DNA of 64,000 nt from Alkalibacillus silvisoli (GTDB taxonomy: Bacteria; Bacillota; Bacilli; Bacillales; Alkalibacillaceae). A model generated the notes under the pieces. The model worked only from the letters and a program-made list of their open reading frames with translations, ran no database searches and was not told the origin of the DNA. The position numbers and the translations under genes were made by a program. Shown one piece after another: positions 18,471-27,135 of this stretch; position 1 is the first letter of the stretch, and the number at the start of each line of letters is the position of its first letter. Location of the stretch: NCBI RefSeq assembly GCF_039521975.1, contig NZ_BAAACZ010000009.1:372001-436000 (forward strand), written 5' to 3'.

Positions 18471-19223
18471 ATGAAAGAAAATAATCAACTAAAAGATGAT
18501 CGCGTTCTATCTAACGACGAAATAAAAGAGCTAATTGAACGGAGCCAGCATGGTGAACAAGAAGCGCGTGATTTGATAGTTAATAAAAATACACGACTCG
18601 TTTGGTCGGTCGTGCAACGATTTTTAAACCGTGGTTATGAAGCTGATGACTTATTTCAAATAGGGTGTATAGGTTTAATTAAGTCAATAGATAAATTTGA
18701 CTTAAGTTATGATGTTCGATTTTCGACGTATGCTGTACCAATGATTATTGGTGAAATTCAACGTTTTATACGGGATGATGGATCGATTAAAGTTAGCCGT
18801 TCATTAAAAGAGCTGAACCATAAGATTCGTGCAAAGAAAGACGAATTGACAAAGACTTATGGTCGTTCACCTTCAATTGCTGAGTTAAGTGAAGCTCTTG
18901 AAATTCCTAAAGAAGAGTTAGTTATGGCGATTGAAGCTAATCAAGGACCTCATTCAATTCATGAAACAGTTTATGAAAACGAAGGAGATCCGATTACATT
19001 GATGGATCAGATTGCAGATAAGGAAACAAGGTGGTTTGATCATATTGCTTTAAAAGATGCCATTCAAAAGTTAGATAATCGAGAACGGTTAATAATTTAC
19101 TTAAGGTATTTTAAAGATCAAACACAATCAGAAGTTGCTAAACGTTTGAATATATCACAAGTTCAAGTTTCCAGATTAGAAAAAAGTATTTTAACTGAAC
19201 TAGAAGAATTACTCGAAAACTAA
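18471..19223 (+). CDS. sigF: RNA polymerase sigma-F factor
   Basis: First forespore-specific sigma factor. Sigma-70 family: region 2 (DLFQIGCIGLIKSIDKFD, VRFSTYAVPMIIGEIQR), region 3 (VSRSLKELNHKIR) and region 4 with helix-turn-helix (TQSEVAKRLNISQVQVSRLE). 250 residues from ATG 18471, 8 bases after TTAGG; GTG 18462 and ATG 18465 are alternatives giving up to 253. Last gene of spoIIA; target promoters probably include dacF upstream. Confidence 0.96.
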   Translation: MKENNQLKDDRVLSNDEIKELIERSQHGEQEARDLIVNKNTRLVWSVVQRFLNRGYEADDLFQIGCIGLIKSIDKFDLSYDVRFSTYAVPMIIGEIQRFIRDDGSIKVSRSLKELNHKIRAKKDELTKTYGRSPSIAELSEALEIPKEELVMAIEANQGPHSIHETVYENEGDPITLMDQIADKETRWFDHIALKDAIQKLDNRERLIIYLRYFKDQTQSEVAKRLNISQVQVSRLEKSILTELEELLEN

Positions 19224-19251
19224 CACCAAAGGAATTAACTCATAAAAACTA

Positions 19252-19311
19252 AAAAGAAGGGCTGTCTCAAAAGGTCACGAAAAATGACTAATTGGGTACA
19301 GCCCTTCTTTT
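19252..19311. terminator. Terminator-like element with perfect 14-bp terminal inverted repeats, after sigF
   Basis: AAAAGAAGGGCTGT (19252-19265) is exactly inverted at 19298-19311, enclosing 32 nt that hold a second small hairpin (GTCA/TGAC). The right arm ends in TTCTTTT, so it can terminate sigF transcription. The large loop and terminal repeats also resemble a tiny transposon remnant. Confidence 0.6.
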
Positions 19312-19341
19312 AGTTGATTAAAGATCGAATTTCTAAAAAAT

Positions 19342-19370
19342 ACATGGATTGTTTTTCGATGTACATAATA
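19342..19370 (+). promoter_or_regulatory. Possible SigG promoter of the spoVA operon
   Basis: CATAATA (19364-19370) matches the forespore -10 consensus CATNNTA; ACATG (19342-19346) sits 17 bp upstream as a 4/5 match to GNATR. The spoVA operon is SigG-dependent in B. subtilis. Confidence 0.45.
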
Positions 19371-19399
19371 ACAGTATAGCAAATTAAAGGGATGGGTCT

Positions 19400-20014
19400 A
19401 TGATGTCAAAAGTCATTTATTTACGCCTGAAATATAAAAGAAAGGTAAATGTGAATGACCAAATCCGACTAGGGGATATAGCTTGGATCAGTTGTTCGGG
19501 TGAACTACAAAATAAGCTGTTAAATTTATTTGTTTATGAGGTTACAGAAGAAGACCACACGTATAAAGTAGTTGACTTATATAACGTCATAAAAAAAGTC
19601 CAAAATCTATATCCAGATTATGATATTGAATCAGTTGGTCCATCACAAACCATATTAATTATGGAAAAACCTCGAGCAAAGATGTACCCGCTCTATGTCT
19701 TTTTTATTTGGACCTTGCTTTTTATAGGGGCTGCAATGGCAATCATGAACTTTCATTTTGATGTGAGTATGCCAGAAGTACAAGATAAGCTTCACGCTAT
19801 GATGACTGGTGATATTGACAGAAGTGTTCTCTGGTTACAAATCCCATATTCAATTGGGCTTGGTTTAGGGATGATTTTATTTTTTAATCATTTTTTCAAG
19901 AAAAAATTTAATGAAGAGCCTAGTCCACTTGAGGTTGAGATGTTTAATTATGAACAAAATTTATATGAGTATGTCACATTTAACGAAAATGAGTTGAACA
20001 AAGATAATGATTAG
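19400..20014 (+). CDS. spoVAA: Stage V sporulation protein AA
   Basis: First protein of the SpoVA channel system, which imports dipicolinic acid into the developing spore and releases it in germination. 204 residues: soluble N-terminal half (~1-95, a ferredoxin-like/BMP fold in relatives) and two hydrophobic segments near 99-117 and 148-168. ATG 19400 after AAAGGGATGGG (a second ATG follows at 19403). Overlaps spoVAB by 8 bp. Identified by family sequence and operon position. Confidence 0.9.
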   Translation: MMSKVIYLRLKYKRKVNVNDQIRLGDIAWISCSGELQNKLLNLFVYEVTEEDHTYKVVDLYNVIKKVQNLYPDYDIESVGPSQTILIMEKPRAKMYPLYVFFIWTLLFIGAAMAIMNFHFDVSMPEVQDKLHAMMTGDIDRSVLWLQIPYSIGLGLGMILFFNHFFKKKFNEEPSPLEVEMFNYEQNLYEYVTFNENELNKDND

Positions 20015-20423
20015 TTATTTCGTTGAAGTAGTGGTCGGATTAGCTGCGGGGTTAGCTGTGGGTTCTGGTTTTGTTGCGTTTTTAACAGTTTTGGGGATTA
20101 TTCCGCGTTTAGTTCAAATATCTAATTCAAACAAGTTAATTCGGTTTTATGAATGGGCAGTCATACTCGGTGTATTATTTGGAATTTACATCACATTCTC
20201 TAATCAAATATTTGAAGCACCAATTTTCCTTGAGGTTTACTGGGGATTATTGCATGGCATTTTTGTCGGTATGTTAGCTGCAGCACTTACTGAAGTGCTT
20301 AATGTTTTCCCAATATTGGCGAAACGAATGCATGTTGATGATTATATCGCACTACTTGTATTAGCTATTGTATTTGGAAAAATACTAGGATCACTGTTTC
20401 AGTGGATCATTTTTGTTAATTAG
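20007..20423 (+). CDS. spoVAB: Stage V sporulation protein AB
   Basis: Small membrane protein of the SpoVA complex, 138 residues with about four hydrophobic segments (residues ~4-30, 48-66, 72-100, 112-135). Starts inside the end of spoVAA and ends 9 bp before spoVAC. No catalytic motif expected; exact role in the channel is not known. Confidence 0.9.
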   Translation: MISYFVEVVVGLAAGLAVGSGFVAFLTVLGIIPRLVQISNSNKLIRFYEWAVILGVLFGIYITFSNQIFEAPIFLEVYWGLLHGIFVGMLAAALTEVLNVFPILAKRMHVDDYIALLVLAIVFGKILGSLFQWIIFVN

Positions 20424-20432
20424 AAAGGGGTT

Positions 20433-20885
20433 ATGGATTTGATCACAAAGGATAACTACAAACAATCAATTAAATCTTATCAACCGAAACCAAAATATTT
20501 TATCAATTGCTTAAAAGCTTTCCTGGTCGGTGGGTTTATTTGTTTAATTGGCCAAGGTTTGACGGTGTTTTACATGGAGATGTTTGGCTTCTCGACGAAA
20601 GAAGCAGGTAATCCAACGATTACGACGTTAATCTTTATAGCGGCTATTTTAACTGGATTTGGTGTTTATGATAAAATCGGTCAATTTGCCGGAGCAGGTT
20701 CAGCTGTTCCTGTTACAGGATTTGCTAACTCGATTACTAGTGCTGCATTAGAACACCGTACAGAAGGTATTGTGCTAGGGGTTTCATCAAACATGTTTAA
20801 GCTTGCAGGTTCAGTAATCGTTTTTGGTACAGTAGCCGCCTATGTTGTTGGCATGATCCGATATACCATCCAAACATTATTCTAG
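20433..20885 (+). CDS. spoVAC: Stage V sporulation protein AC
   Basis: Core SpoVA membrane protein, reported as a mechanosensitive channel passing dipicolinic acid. 150 residues; the hydrophobic helices and FAGAGSAVPVTGFANS motif define the SpoVAC/SpoVAE family. The ATG at 20433 is close to AAAGGGG, and the TTG at 20439 has better spacing, so the start could be 2 codons later. Confidence 0.93.
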   Translation: MDLITKDNYKQSIKSYQPKPKYFINCLKAFLVGGFICLIGQGLTVFYMEMFGFSTKEAGNPTITTLIFIAAILTGFGVYDKIGQFAGAGSAVPVTGFANSITSAALEHRTEGIVLGVSSNMFKLAGSVIVFGTVAAYVVGMIRYTIQTLF

Positions 20886-20903
20886 AAAGTTAAGGTGAGT
20901 ATT

Positions 20904-21914
20904 ATGAAACAAGGAAAACAATCATGGTTATTTAACAATGGTGTATATATAAAAGGCACGGCCACTGTATCTGGCCCCAAAGAGAGAGCAGGCCCATTAG
21001 GTCAAACGTTTGATTATTCTTATGATGATTTGTATTGCGAAGGGAAGACATGGGAGCAAGCTGAACAAAACTTGCTCGATCAATCAATCAAAATATGTAT
21101 AGAAAAATCTAAGATTAGAGAAGATGCTATTGATTTAATCATTAGTGGTGATTTGTTAAATCAAACTGTTTCATCGAACTACACAGCAAGAAATTATGGT
21201 AACCCGTTTTTAGGTGTGTTTGGTGCATGCTCTACTTCTATGCAAACTTTAGCAATTGGGTCATCTTTAGTTGATAGTGGGAATTGTGATTATGTTATGG
21301 CGAGTACAAGTAGTCATTATTCAAGCGCTGAAAGACAATTTAGGTACCCGACTGAATATGGCGGACAAAAACCTAATACATCAACTTCAACTGTTACAGG
21401 GGCAGGTTCAGCCTTAATATCACAAGAGAGAAGTTCAATTCAAGTTGAAGGTGCGACGATTGGTAAGGTTATCGATTTTGGTGCTGACGATCCTTTAGAT
21501 TTGGGTTCTGCAATGGCGCCTGCCGCTGCAGATACGATTGTTCAACATTTTACTGATTTTAATAGCAGCCCAGAAGACTACGATTTAATTTTAACAGGTG
21601 ACTTATCAAGTGTCGGTACACCAATTGTTAAGAAGTTAGCGTATCAAGCTGGGTATGACATAGAAAATGTACATCGCGATTGCGGCTTAATGGTTTATCA
21701 TTCGAATCAAAATACCTTTGCCGGTGGAAGTGGTTGTGCAGTTTCTGCTGTTGTAACTTATGGTCAAATCGTTCAAAAACTACGATCTGGTGAACTAAAT
21801 AAAGTGTTGGTTGTTGCAACGGGTGCATTACTTAGCCCTACCATCGTACAACAAAAAGAAACAATTCCATGTATTGCTCATGGTGTTGTATTAAAGCGGG
21901 TGAGTGAATCATGA
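20904..21914 (+). CDS. spoVAD: Stage V sporulation protein AD
   Basis: Soluble, thiolase-fold SpoVA protein that binds dipicolinic acid and lies on the outer face of the spore inner membrane. 336 residues from ATG 20904, preceded by AAGGTGAG. Family marks: FNNGVYIKGTATVSGPKE, GVFGACSTSM, ASTSSHYSSAERQFRYP, DYDLILTGDLSSVG. Overlaps spoVAE by 4 bp. Confidence 0.95.
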   Translation: MKQGKQSWLFNNGVYIKGTATVSGPKERAGPLGQTFDYSYDDLYCEGKTWEQAEQNLLDQSIKICIEKSKIREDAIDLIISGDLLNQTVSSNYTARNYGNPFLGVFGACSTSMQTLAIGSSLVDSGNCDYVMASTSSHYSSAERQFRYPTEYGGQKPNTSTSTVTGAGSALISQERSSIQVEGATIGKVIDFGADDPLDLGSAMAPAAADTIVQHFTDFNSSPEDYDLILTGDLSSVGTPIVKKLAYQAGYDIENVHRDCGLMVYHSNQNTFAGGSGCAVSAVVTYGQIVQKLRSGELNKVLVVATGALLSPTIVQQKETIPCIAHGVVLKRVSES

Positions 21915-22267
21915 TCATGGACTTTTTTTGGGCTTTCGTAGTAGGTGGAAGCATTTGTGTGATAGGTCAATTATTGTTAGATATTTTTAAATTAACACCA
22001 GCACATGTTATGTCGTCATTTGTAGTGGCTGGAGCTGTTTTAGATGGATTTGGGTTATATGACAAGTTGATCGAATTTGCAGGGGCTGGGGCTACAGTTC
22101 CGATTACAAGCTTCGGTCATTCCTTGTTACATGGAGCAATGGTACAAGCTGAAGAACATGGCTTTTTAGGCATAGCTGTAGGGATCTTTCAGTTAACATC
22201 TGCTGGTATCGCCTCAGCCATTTTGTTTGGATTTTTAGTAGCAATCATTTTTAAACCTAAAGGATAA
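21911..22267 (+). CDS. spoVAEb: Stage V sporulation protein AE (AEb type)
   Basis: Membrane protein paralogous to SpoVAC; 118 residues with FAGAGATVPITSFGHS and about three to four hydrophobic helices. This is the AEb (membrane) form. In B. subtilis the soluble SpoVAEa gene follows, but here spoVAF starts after only 16 bp, so spoVAEa is missing from the operon. Confidence 0.93.
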   Translation: MIMDFFWAFVVGGSICVIGQLLLDIFKLTPAHVMSSFVVAGAVLDGFGLYDKLIEFAGAGATVPITSFGHSLLHGAMVQAEEHGFLGIAVGIFQLTSAGIASAILFGFLVAIIFKPKG

Positions 22268-22283
22268 AGGGTGCGATTCTTTC

Positions 22284-23744
22284 ATGGAACAAGAAGAACA
22301 GAAGATTCAACGTTCGATCACAGACAATAGAAAAATATTCGAGGAAAAACTAGGCCTCGATGTATCCTTTGATATAGGTTATAGAACGATTATTGTTCTT
22401 GGACGTGAAGTTGACTTTTATTATGTTAATGGTCTAGCTAATACAGACTACGTCACAGAAATTCTCAAGAAAATAATTGAAATTAATGACTTTGAAGAGA
22501 ACGAGAATAAAGTTCCTGAAATTGTTAAAAACCGCTTAGCTAACCATCAATTCGAAGAGTACCGTAAAGTTGATGATGCAGCTACTGAAATCATGTCTGG
22601 TCTATTGGTTGTTGTTGTTGATGGTTTAGAAAAAGCGTATTGCGTCGATGTACGTAATTATCCTGGTCGGGGACCGGAAGAACCCGATACAGAGCGAGTA
22701 GTCAGAGGTTCAAGAGACGGATTTACCGAAAATATTATTGAAAATGCTGGTTTAACAAGGCGTCGGGTTAGAGATGAGAATTTACGTTTAGAAATCATGC
22801 AAGTAGGTAGGCGTTCTAAAACTGATGTCTCAATCATGTATATTGATGATATCGCAGACCCTGGATTAATCGATACGGTAAGGAATCAAATTGATGATAT
22901 AGTAGTAGATGGTTTAGCGATGTCAGATAAAACCTTAGAAGAATTTGTATTAGATCAAGCCAAAACCCCGTTCCCGCTAGTGAGGTATACAGAAAGACCA
23001 GATGTCGCATCAGCCCATTTATTTGAAGGCCACGTACTCGTGATGGTTGATACTTCACCTAGTGTTATGATTACGCCAACAACAATGTTTCATCATGTCC
23101 AACATGCCGAAGAGTTTAGACAAGTTCCATTTGTTGGTACGTTTGTCAGATGGATTAGGTTTTTAGGTATTTTTGCTTCTCTATTTTTATTACCATTATG
23201 GCTATTATTCGTATTAGAGCCTGACCGCTTACCTGAAAATTTGGCTTATATCGGACCTTCAGATGAAGGGAATGTACCTATAGTGGTACAAGCATTAATG
23301 GCTGATATTGGCTTAGAGTTCTTAAGGATTGCCGCCATTCACACTCCAACTGCTGTATCAACGGCACTTGGGTTAATAGCAGCAGTGTTAATTGGTGAGA
23401 TAGCGATCGAGGTTGGATTATTTACACCTGAAATCATATTATATGTTGCAATTGCTGCAGTTGGAAGTTATGCAACACCTAGTTATGAGTTATCAGTTGC
23501 GAATAAAATTGCAAGAATGTTATTAGTAATCTTAACCGCTTCATTTGGTGTATTAGGGCTCGTCTTAGGTTTCACACTATATATTTTAATTTTAGTGAGG
23601 ACGTATTCATTGAACACACCTTATTTATGGCCATTAATCCCATTTAACGCTAAGGCTATGTATAGCATATTATTTAGAATATCTGTTCCTATAGAAAAGC
23701 GTCGTCCTAGTATAGTTCATCCGCAAGATGATAAAAGAAGATAA
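22284..23744 (+). CDS. spoVAF: Stage V sporulation protein AF, GerA-family
   Basis: Spore membrane protein related to the A subunits of germinant receptors (GerAA family), with a role in the rate of germination. 486 residues: hydrophilic N-terminal domain (~1-275), then hydrophobic helices clustered at ~290-450 (ASLFLLPLWLLFVLEP, STALGLIAAVLIGEIAIE, LLVILTASFGVLGLVLG). The PTTMFHHVQHAEEFRQ segment before the first helix is typical. Last gene of spoVA, followed by a terminator. Confidence 0.93.
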   Translation: MEQEEQKIQRSITDNRKIFEEKLGLDVSFDIGYRTIIVLGREVDFYYVNGLANTDYVTEILKKIIEINDFEENENKVPEIVKNRLANHQFEEYRKVDDAATEIMSGLLVVVVDGLEKAYCVDVRNYPGRGPEEPDTERVVRGSRDGFTENIIENAGLTRRRVRDENLRLEIMQVGRRSKTDVSIMYIDDIADPGLIDTVRNQIDDIVVDGLAMSDKTLEEFVLDQAKTPFPLVRYTERPDVASAHLFEGHVLVMVDTSPSVMITPTTMFHHVQHAEEFRQVPFVGTFVRWIRFLGIFASLFLLPLWLLFVLEPDRLPENLAYIGPSDEGNVPIVVQALMADIGLEFLRIAAIHTPTAVSTALGLIAAVLIGEIAIEVGLFTPEIILYVAIAAVGSYATPSYELSVANKIARMLLVILTASFGVLGLVLGFTLYILILVRTYSLNTPYLWPLIPFNAKAMYSILFRISVPIEKRRPSIVHPQDDKRR

Positions 23745-23754
23745 ATAATCATTA

Positions 23755-23789
23755 GGCTATGGACTTAACTTTATGTTCATAGCCTTTTT
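23755..23789 (+). terminator. Intrinsic terminator of the spoVA operon
   Basis: GGCTATG (23755-23761) pairs with CATAGCC (23778-23784), followed by TTTTT. Confidence 0.8.
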
Positions 23790-23795
23790 CTGATC

Positions 23796-23845
23796 TACAT
23801 AAGTGCCACTATGTATTGATAAAGTATTCTAATTAGAAGTATTCT
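23796..23845. promoter_or_regulatory. Cluster of dyad and direct repeats upstream of lysA
   Basis: A 20-bp near-palindrome (TACATAAGTGCCACTATGTA, 23796-23815, one extra A) is followed by AAGTATTCT repeated directly at 23822-23830 and 23837-23845, the first overlapping a 12-bp palindrome TTCTAATTAGAA. Looks like operator sequence for an unknown regulator. No lysine riboswitch is recognisable between here and lysA; nothing else is evident at 23846-23990. Confidence 0.35.
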
Positions 23846-24007
23846 TTACTTAAAATAAGGAATGTTAGCCGTTACAAAAGTTATCGTATTGAATGATGAT
23901 ATACAATTTCAAACTAAAAATAATTGAACGTTGTCTCTCCATATGGTAAGTTTACTGTATTGTAAAGCGACAAATGTGGTAACAGAAATGGATGGGTGAG
24001 TTTCAAG

Positions 24008-25285
24008 ATGGTTAAAGACACACTAGAAATTGGTGGTAAAAGCCTAATTAGTTTAACTGAAAAATATGGAACACCACTTTATGTATATGATGTAGAAAAG
24101 ATTCGAGATAACGCAAGAGCATTTGTTCATACCTTTAAAAAGCAAGGTATTGATTTTCAAGTAGCTTATGCGAGTAAAGCTTTTTCTTCTATTGCGATGT
24201 TACAAGTAGCTAAACAAGAAGAATTAAGCTTAGATGTCGTATCAGAAGGTGAATTATATACGGCTATACAAGCAGGTTTTCCAGCAGAAAAAATACACTT
24301 ACATGGAAATAATAAAAGTATTTCAGAATTAGAAATGGCTATTGAACATGAAGTAGGTTGTATCGTTATCGATAACTTTCACGAAATTGATTTGTTGAGT
24401 GCGATTTTGAAAGAAAAAAATAAAAAAGTAAATGCTCTGATTAGAATAACTCCTGGTATCGAAGCTCATACACATGAGTATATATTGACAGGACAAGAAG
24501 ATTCCAAGTTTGGTTTTGACCTTTTAAGTAATCAGGCAGAACAAGCTGTTAATACTATTTTAAATCAAGAAAACATTCACTTATTAGGTGTTCATAGTCA
24601 TATAGGTTCACAAATTTTTGAAACAACTGGTTTTGAGATGACTGTGAAATCCTTATATAATGCGCTAAGCCGGTGGAAAGAACAGTATGATTTCGATGCG
24701 GAAGTCATTAATCTAGGTGGCGGATTTGGTATTAAATATACTGAAGATGACCAACCACTTCCATTATCAAATTATGTAACTGCTCTAGTAAAGTCAGTGA
24801 AGCAATGCGCAATTGAACATAACTTATCAGTTCCAGAAATATGGATCGAGCCAGGTCGTTCTATTGTAGGTGATGCTGGTGTTACAGTTTATGAAATCGG
24901 CGCAATAAAGGATATACCTGGAGTCCGTAAGTATGTTTCAGTAGATGGTGGAATGACTGATAATATTAGGCCAGCTCTTTACCAAGCAGAATATGACGCT
25001 GTAGTCCTTAATAAGTTAGAAAAACGTAACGAAGAAACAGTTGCAATTGCTGGAAAGTGTTGTGAAACTGGAGATATGTTGATTTGGGATTTAGAAGTGC
25101 CTAAAATAGAAAGTGGAGACTATTTAGCAGTCTTCTCCACAGGTGCTTATGGATATTCAATGGCTAGTAATTATAACCGCTTTCCTAAAGCAGCTGTTGT
25201 TTTTGTTGAGAATGGTGAAGATAATTTAGTAATAAAACGTGAAGAAATTCAAGATTTGACACGTTTTGACCTTTCATATGAGTAA
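24008..25285 (+). CDS. lysA: Diaminopimelate decarboxylase
   Basis: Last step of lysine synthesis: meso-diaminopimelate to lysine plus CO2, PLP-dependent. 425 residues from ATG 24008, 7 bases after GGGTGAG; the GTG at 23996 is less likely. Fold-type III enzyme: PLP Lys in VAYASKAFSS, GVHSHIGSQ, GGGFGIKY, EPGRSIVGDAG, and active-site Cys in AGKCCETGD with GAYGYSMASNYN near the C terminus. Stands between spoVA and ppiB as in B. subtilis; in sporulating cells diaminopimelate also serves wall synthesis. Confidence 0.95.
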   Translation: MVKDTLEIGGKSLISLTEKYGTPLYVYDVEKIRDNARAFVHTFKKQGIDFQVAYASKAFSSIAMLQVAKQEELSLDVVSEGELYTAIQAGFPAEKIHLHGNNKSISELEMAIEHEVGCIVIDNFHEIDLLSAILKEKNKKVNALIRITPGIEAHTHEYILTGQEDSKFGFDLLSNQAEQAVNTILNQENIHLLGVHSHIGSQIFETTGFEMTVKSLYNALSRWKEQYDFDAEVINLGGGFGIKYTEDDQPLPLSNYVTALVKSVKQCAIEHNLSVPEIWIEPGRSIVGDAGVTVYEIGAIKDIPGVRKYVSVDGGMTDNIRPALYQAEYDAVVLNKLEKRNEETVAIAGKCCETGDMLIWDLEVPKIESGDYLAVFSTGAYGYSMASNYNRFPKAAVVFVENGEDNLVIKREEIQDLTRFDLSYE

Positions 25286-25312
25286 AATAGATAAGAAAGT
25301 AGGGATTTTATA

Positions 25313-25744
25313 ATGAAAAAAGCAACGATTCATTTTGAAAATGGAGAACAAATTAAAATTGATTTATTTGAAGAAGATGCACCCAACACAGTAGAAAATT
25401 TTGTGAAATTAGCGAATGATCACTTTTATGACGGTTTAACATTCCACCGTGTTATTCCTGGTTTTGTCATTCAAGGTGGATGTCCAAAAGGAAATGGAAC
25501 AGGTGGGCCAGGTTATACGATTAAATGTGAAACAGAAGGTAATCCTAAGAAGCATGAACGTGGTTCTTTATCTATGGCGCATGCAGGAAAGGATACAGGG
25601 GGAAGCCAGTTCTTCATCTGTCATGATGCACAACCACACCTTGACTCTCGTCACACGGTTTTTGGTAAGGTAACAGAAGGTTTTGAAGTAGTTGATCGTG
25701 TTCAACCAGGTGATGCCATGCAAAAAGTTGTCATCTCCGAATAA
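25313..25744 (+). CDS. ppiB: Peptidyl-prolyl cis-trans isomerase B (cyclophilin)
   Basis: Speeds proline isomerisation in protein folding, cytoplasmic (no signal peptide). 143 residues; cyclophilin core: FHRVIPGFVIQGG (catalytic Arg), GSLSMAHAG, GGSQFFI, LDSRHTVFGKV. Lies 27 bp after lysA, probably partly co-transcribed. Confidence 0.95.
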   Translation: MKKATIHFENGEQIKIDLFEEDAPNTVENFVKLANDHFYDGLTFHRVIPGFVIQGGCPKGNGTGGPGYTIKCETEGNPKKHERGSLSMAHAGKDTGGSQFFICHDAQPHLDSRHTVFGKVTEGFEVVDRVQPGDAMQKVVISE

Positions 25745-25763
25745 TAGGTTTTATGGGCATTGA

Positions 25764-25823
25764 TTACTCGTTTCCCTCTTTTTAATTTAGTGTTATTGAC
25801 AAATGAACGAAAACGAGTAAAGT
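25764..25823 (+). promoter_or_regulatory. Promoter with flanking 10-bp inverted repeat upstream of ribT
   Basis: TTACTCGTTT (25764-25773) is exactly inverted as AAACGAGTAA (25811-25820). A TTGACA (25796-25801) lies between the arms and a TAAAGT -10-like box overlaps the right arm (25818-25823, spacing 16), so a bound protein or DNA loop would block the promoter. There is no FMN riboswitch here. Confidence 0.4.
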
Positions 25824-25892
25824 ATATATTGTATTATATAAGGATAATTGGCAAAAATATGTAAGTAAAGATAGTTTTAAAGAGGGGTTTTT

Positions 25893-26234
25893 ATGCTTAT
25901 TAAATATAAAAAAAGTTTTGAGAAGATTGCAATGGGCCTACTTTCTTTTATGCCTGATGAAAAAGAGGTAAAAAAATTGCAAACGACAATCAAAGAATAT
26001 GAAACGAATGACAAATGGCAGCTATTTCTATGGAAAGATGAAGATGTCCTAGGAGCATTAGGGATTCGTTTTGAAGATGAGACAATGGTTGTTCAACATA
26101 TTAGTGTAACACCATCACATCGTAACCAAGGTATAGGTAACGATATGGTTAAGGCGTTAAAAGATCAATTTGAAGAGCAATATCATATTTGTGGCGATGA
26201 TAAGACAAAGGATTTCTTTGACCAATGTGACTAA
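25893..26234 (+). CDS. ribT: GNAT-family acetyltransferase RibT
   Basis: Predicted cytoplasmic N-acetyltransferase of unknown substrate. 113 residues with the N-terminal YKKSFEKIAMGLLSFMP and HISVTPSHRNQGIGNDMV (acetyl-CoA binding R/QxxGxG) that mark RibT. In B. subtilis ribT ends the riboflavin operon; here there are no ribDEAH genes or FMN riboswitch, so it stands alone between ppiB and scpA with its own promoter and terminator. That argues its role is not simply riboflavin synthesis. Confidence 0.85.
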   Translation: MLIKYKKSFEKIAMGLLSFMPDEKEVKKLQTTIKEYETNDKWQLFLWKDEDVLGALGIRFEDETMVVQHISVTPSHRNQGIGNDMVKALKDQFEEQYHICGDDKTKDFFDQCD

Positions 26235-26235
26235 T

Positions 26236-26288
26236 ATAAAGTGGTTTCAACTAGGGCGTATTACCACAGTTGAAGCCACTTTATTTGT
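26236..26288 (+). terminator. Terminator of ribT
   Basis: 17-bp stem ATAAAGTGGTTTCAACT (26236-26252) with 26268-26284 (one G-T pair), 15-nt loop, weak T-rich tail. Confidence 0.7.
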
Positions 26289-26385
26289 TGATTCCGCTTA
26301 AATAAGGCTAATCTATATTCCTTTTTGCTTGAATATTTGGTAACATGATTATGGAGAAACAAAGCGTTTTGAAATGAGTGAGTTC

Positions 26386-27135
26386 ATGACCGAATCTATA
26401 TATAAAGTTAAAATTGACGCTTTTGAAGGACCATTAGATTTATTACTACATTTAATTAATCAATATGAAATTGATATTTATGATGTACCTTTAAAGGAAA
26501 TTGCTGTACAGTACATGGAATATATTCATACCATGCAAGATTTACATTTAGACATCGCGAGCGAATATCTTGTCATGGCCGCTACATTACTAGAAATTAA
26601 GAGTAATTTGTTACTACCGAAGCAGGAGCTTGATTTTGACGATGAGTATGAAGAAGACCCACAAGAGGAATTAATTCAGCGGTTAGTTGAATATAAAAAG
26701 TATAAAGAAGCTTCGAAAGTGTTAAAAGAAAAAGAACTTGAATCGAATCAAGTTTATACCCGACCACCTAAAGATTTAACTCCGTATCAATCTGAGGATG
26801 TGGTTAAAAGAAGCGACGTTTTATCAGTTACTGATTTAACCGAAGCATTTCAAAAAGTACTTAGAAGAAAAAAATTATTAGAGCCTATGGAAACAACGAT
26901 TCAACGTCAAGAAATTTCAATTGAAGAAAGAATGGACGGTGTAATTGAAACGTTGCAACGATTTCAAGGTAAATCTTCATTCTACTCTTTATTTAGCTAT
27001 GAAGAAAGGTTTGAAGTCGTCACAACATTTCTAGCCTTGCTTGAATTAATGAAATCTTATAGGGTGGTTTGTTATCAACAACAGAACTTCGATGATATAA
27101 CAGTTGCTCTTACGGAGGATTCAATATGGAATTAG
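26386..27135 (+). CDS. scpA: Segregation and condensation protein A
   Basis: Kleisin subunit that bridges SMC heads in bacterial condensin. 249 residues. N-terminal kleisin motif KIDAFEGPLDLLLHLI, central acidic stretch (DFDDEYEEDPQEELIQRL), C-terminal winged helix. The start is weakly defined: ATG 26386 gives the usual short N terminus; ATG 26374 is the alternative. Overlaps scpB by 10 bp, so both are coupled. Confidence 0.93.
   Translation: MTESIYKVKIDAFEGPLDLLLHLINQYEIDIYDVPLKEIAVQYMEYIHTMQDLHLDIASEYLVMAATLLEIKSNLLLPKQELDFDDEYEEDPQEELIQRLVEYKKYKEASKVLKEKELESNQVYTRPPKDLTPYQSEDVVKRSDVLSVTDLTEAFQKVLRRKKLLEPMETTIQRQEISIEERMDGVIETLQRFQGKSSFYSLFSYEERFEVVTTFLALLELMKSYRVVCYQQQNFDDITVALTEDSIWN

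Noticed and set aside
23790..24007. Lysine riboswitch before lysA
   Set aside because: No L-box-like conserved core or following terminator/antiterminator could be recognised; the region has small repeats only.
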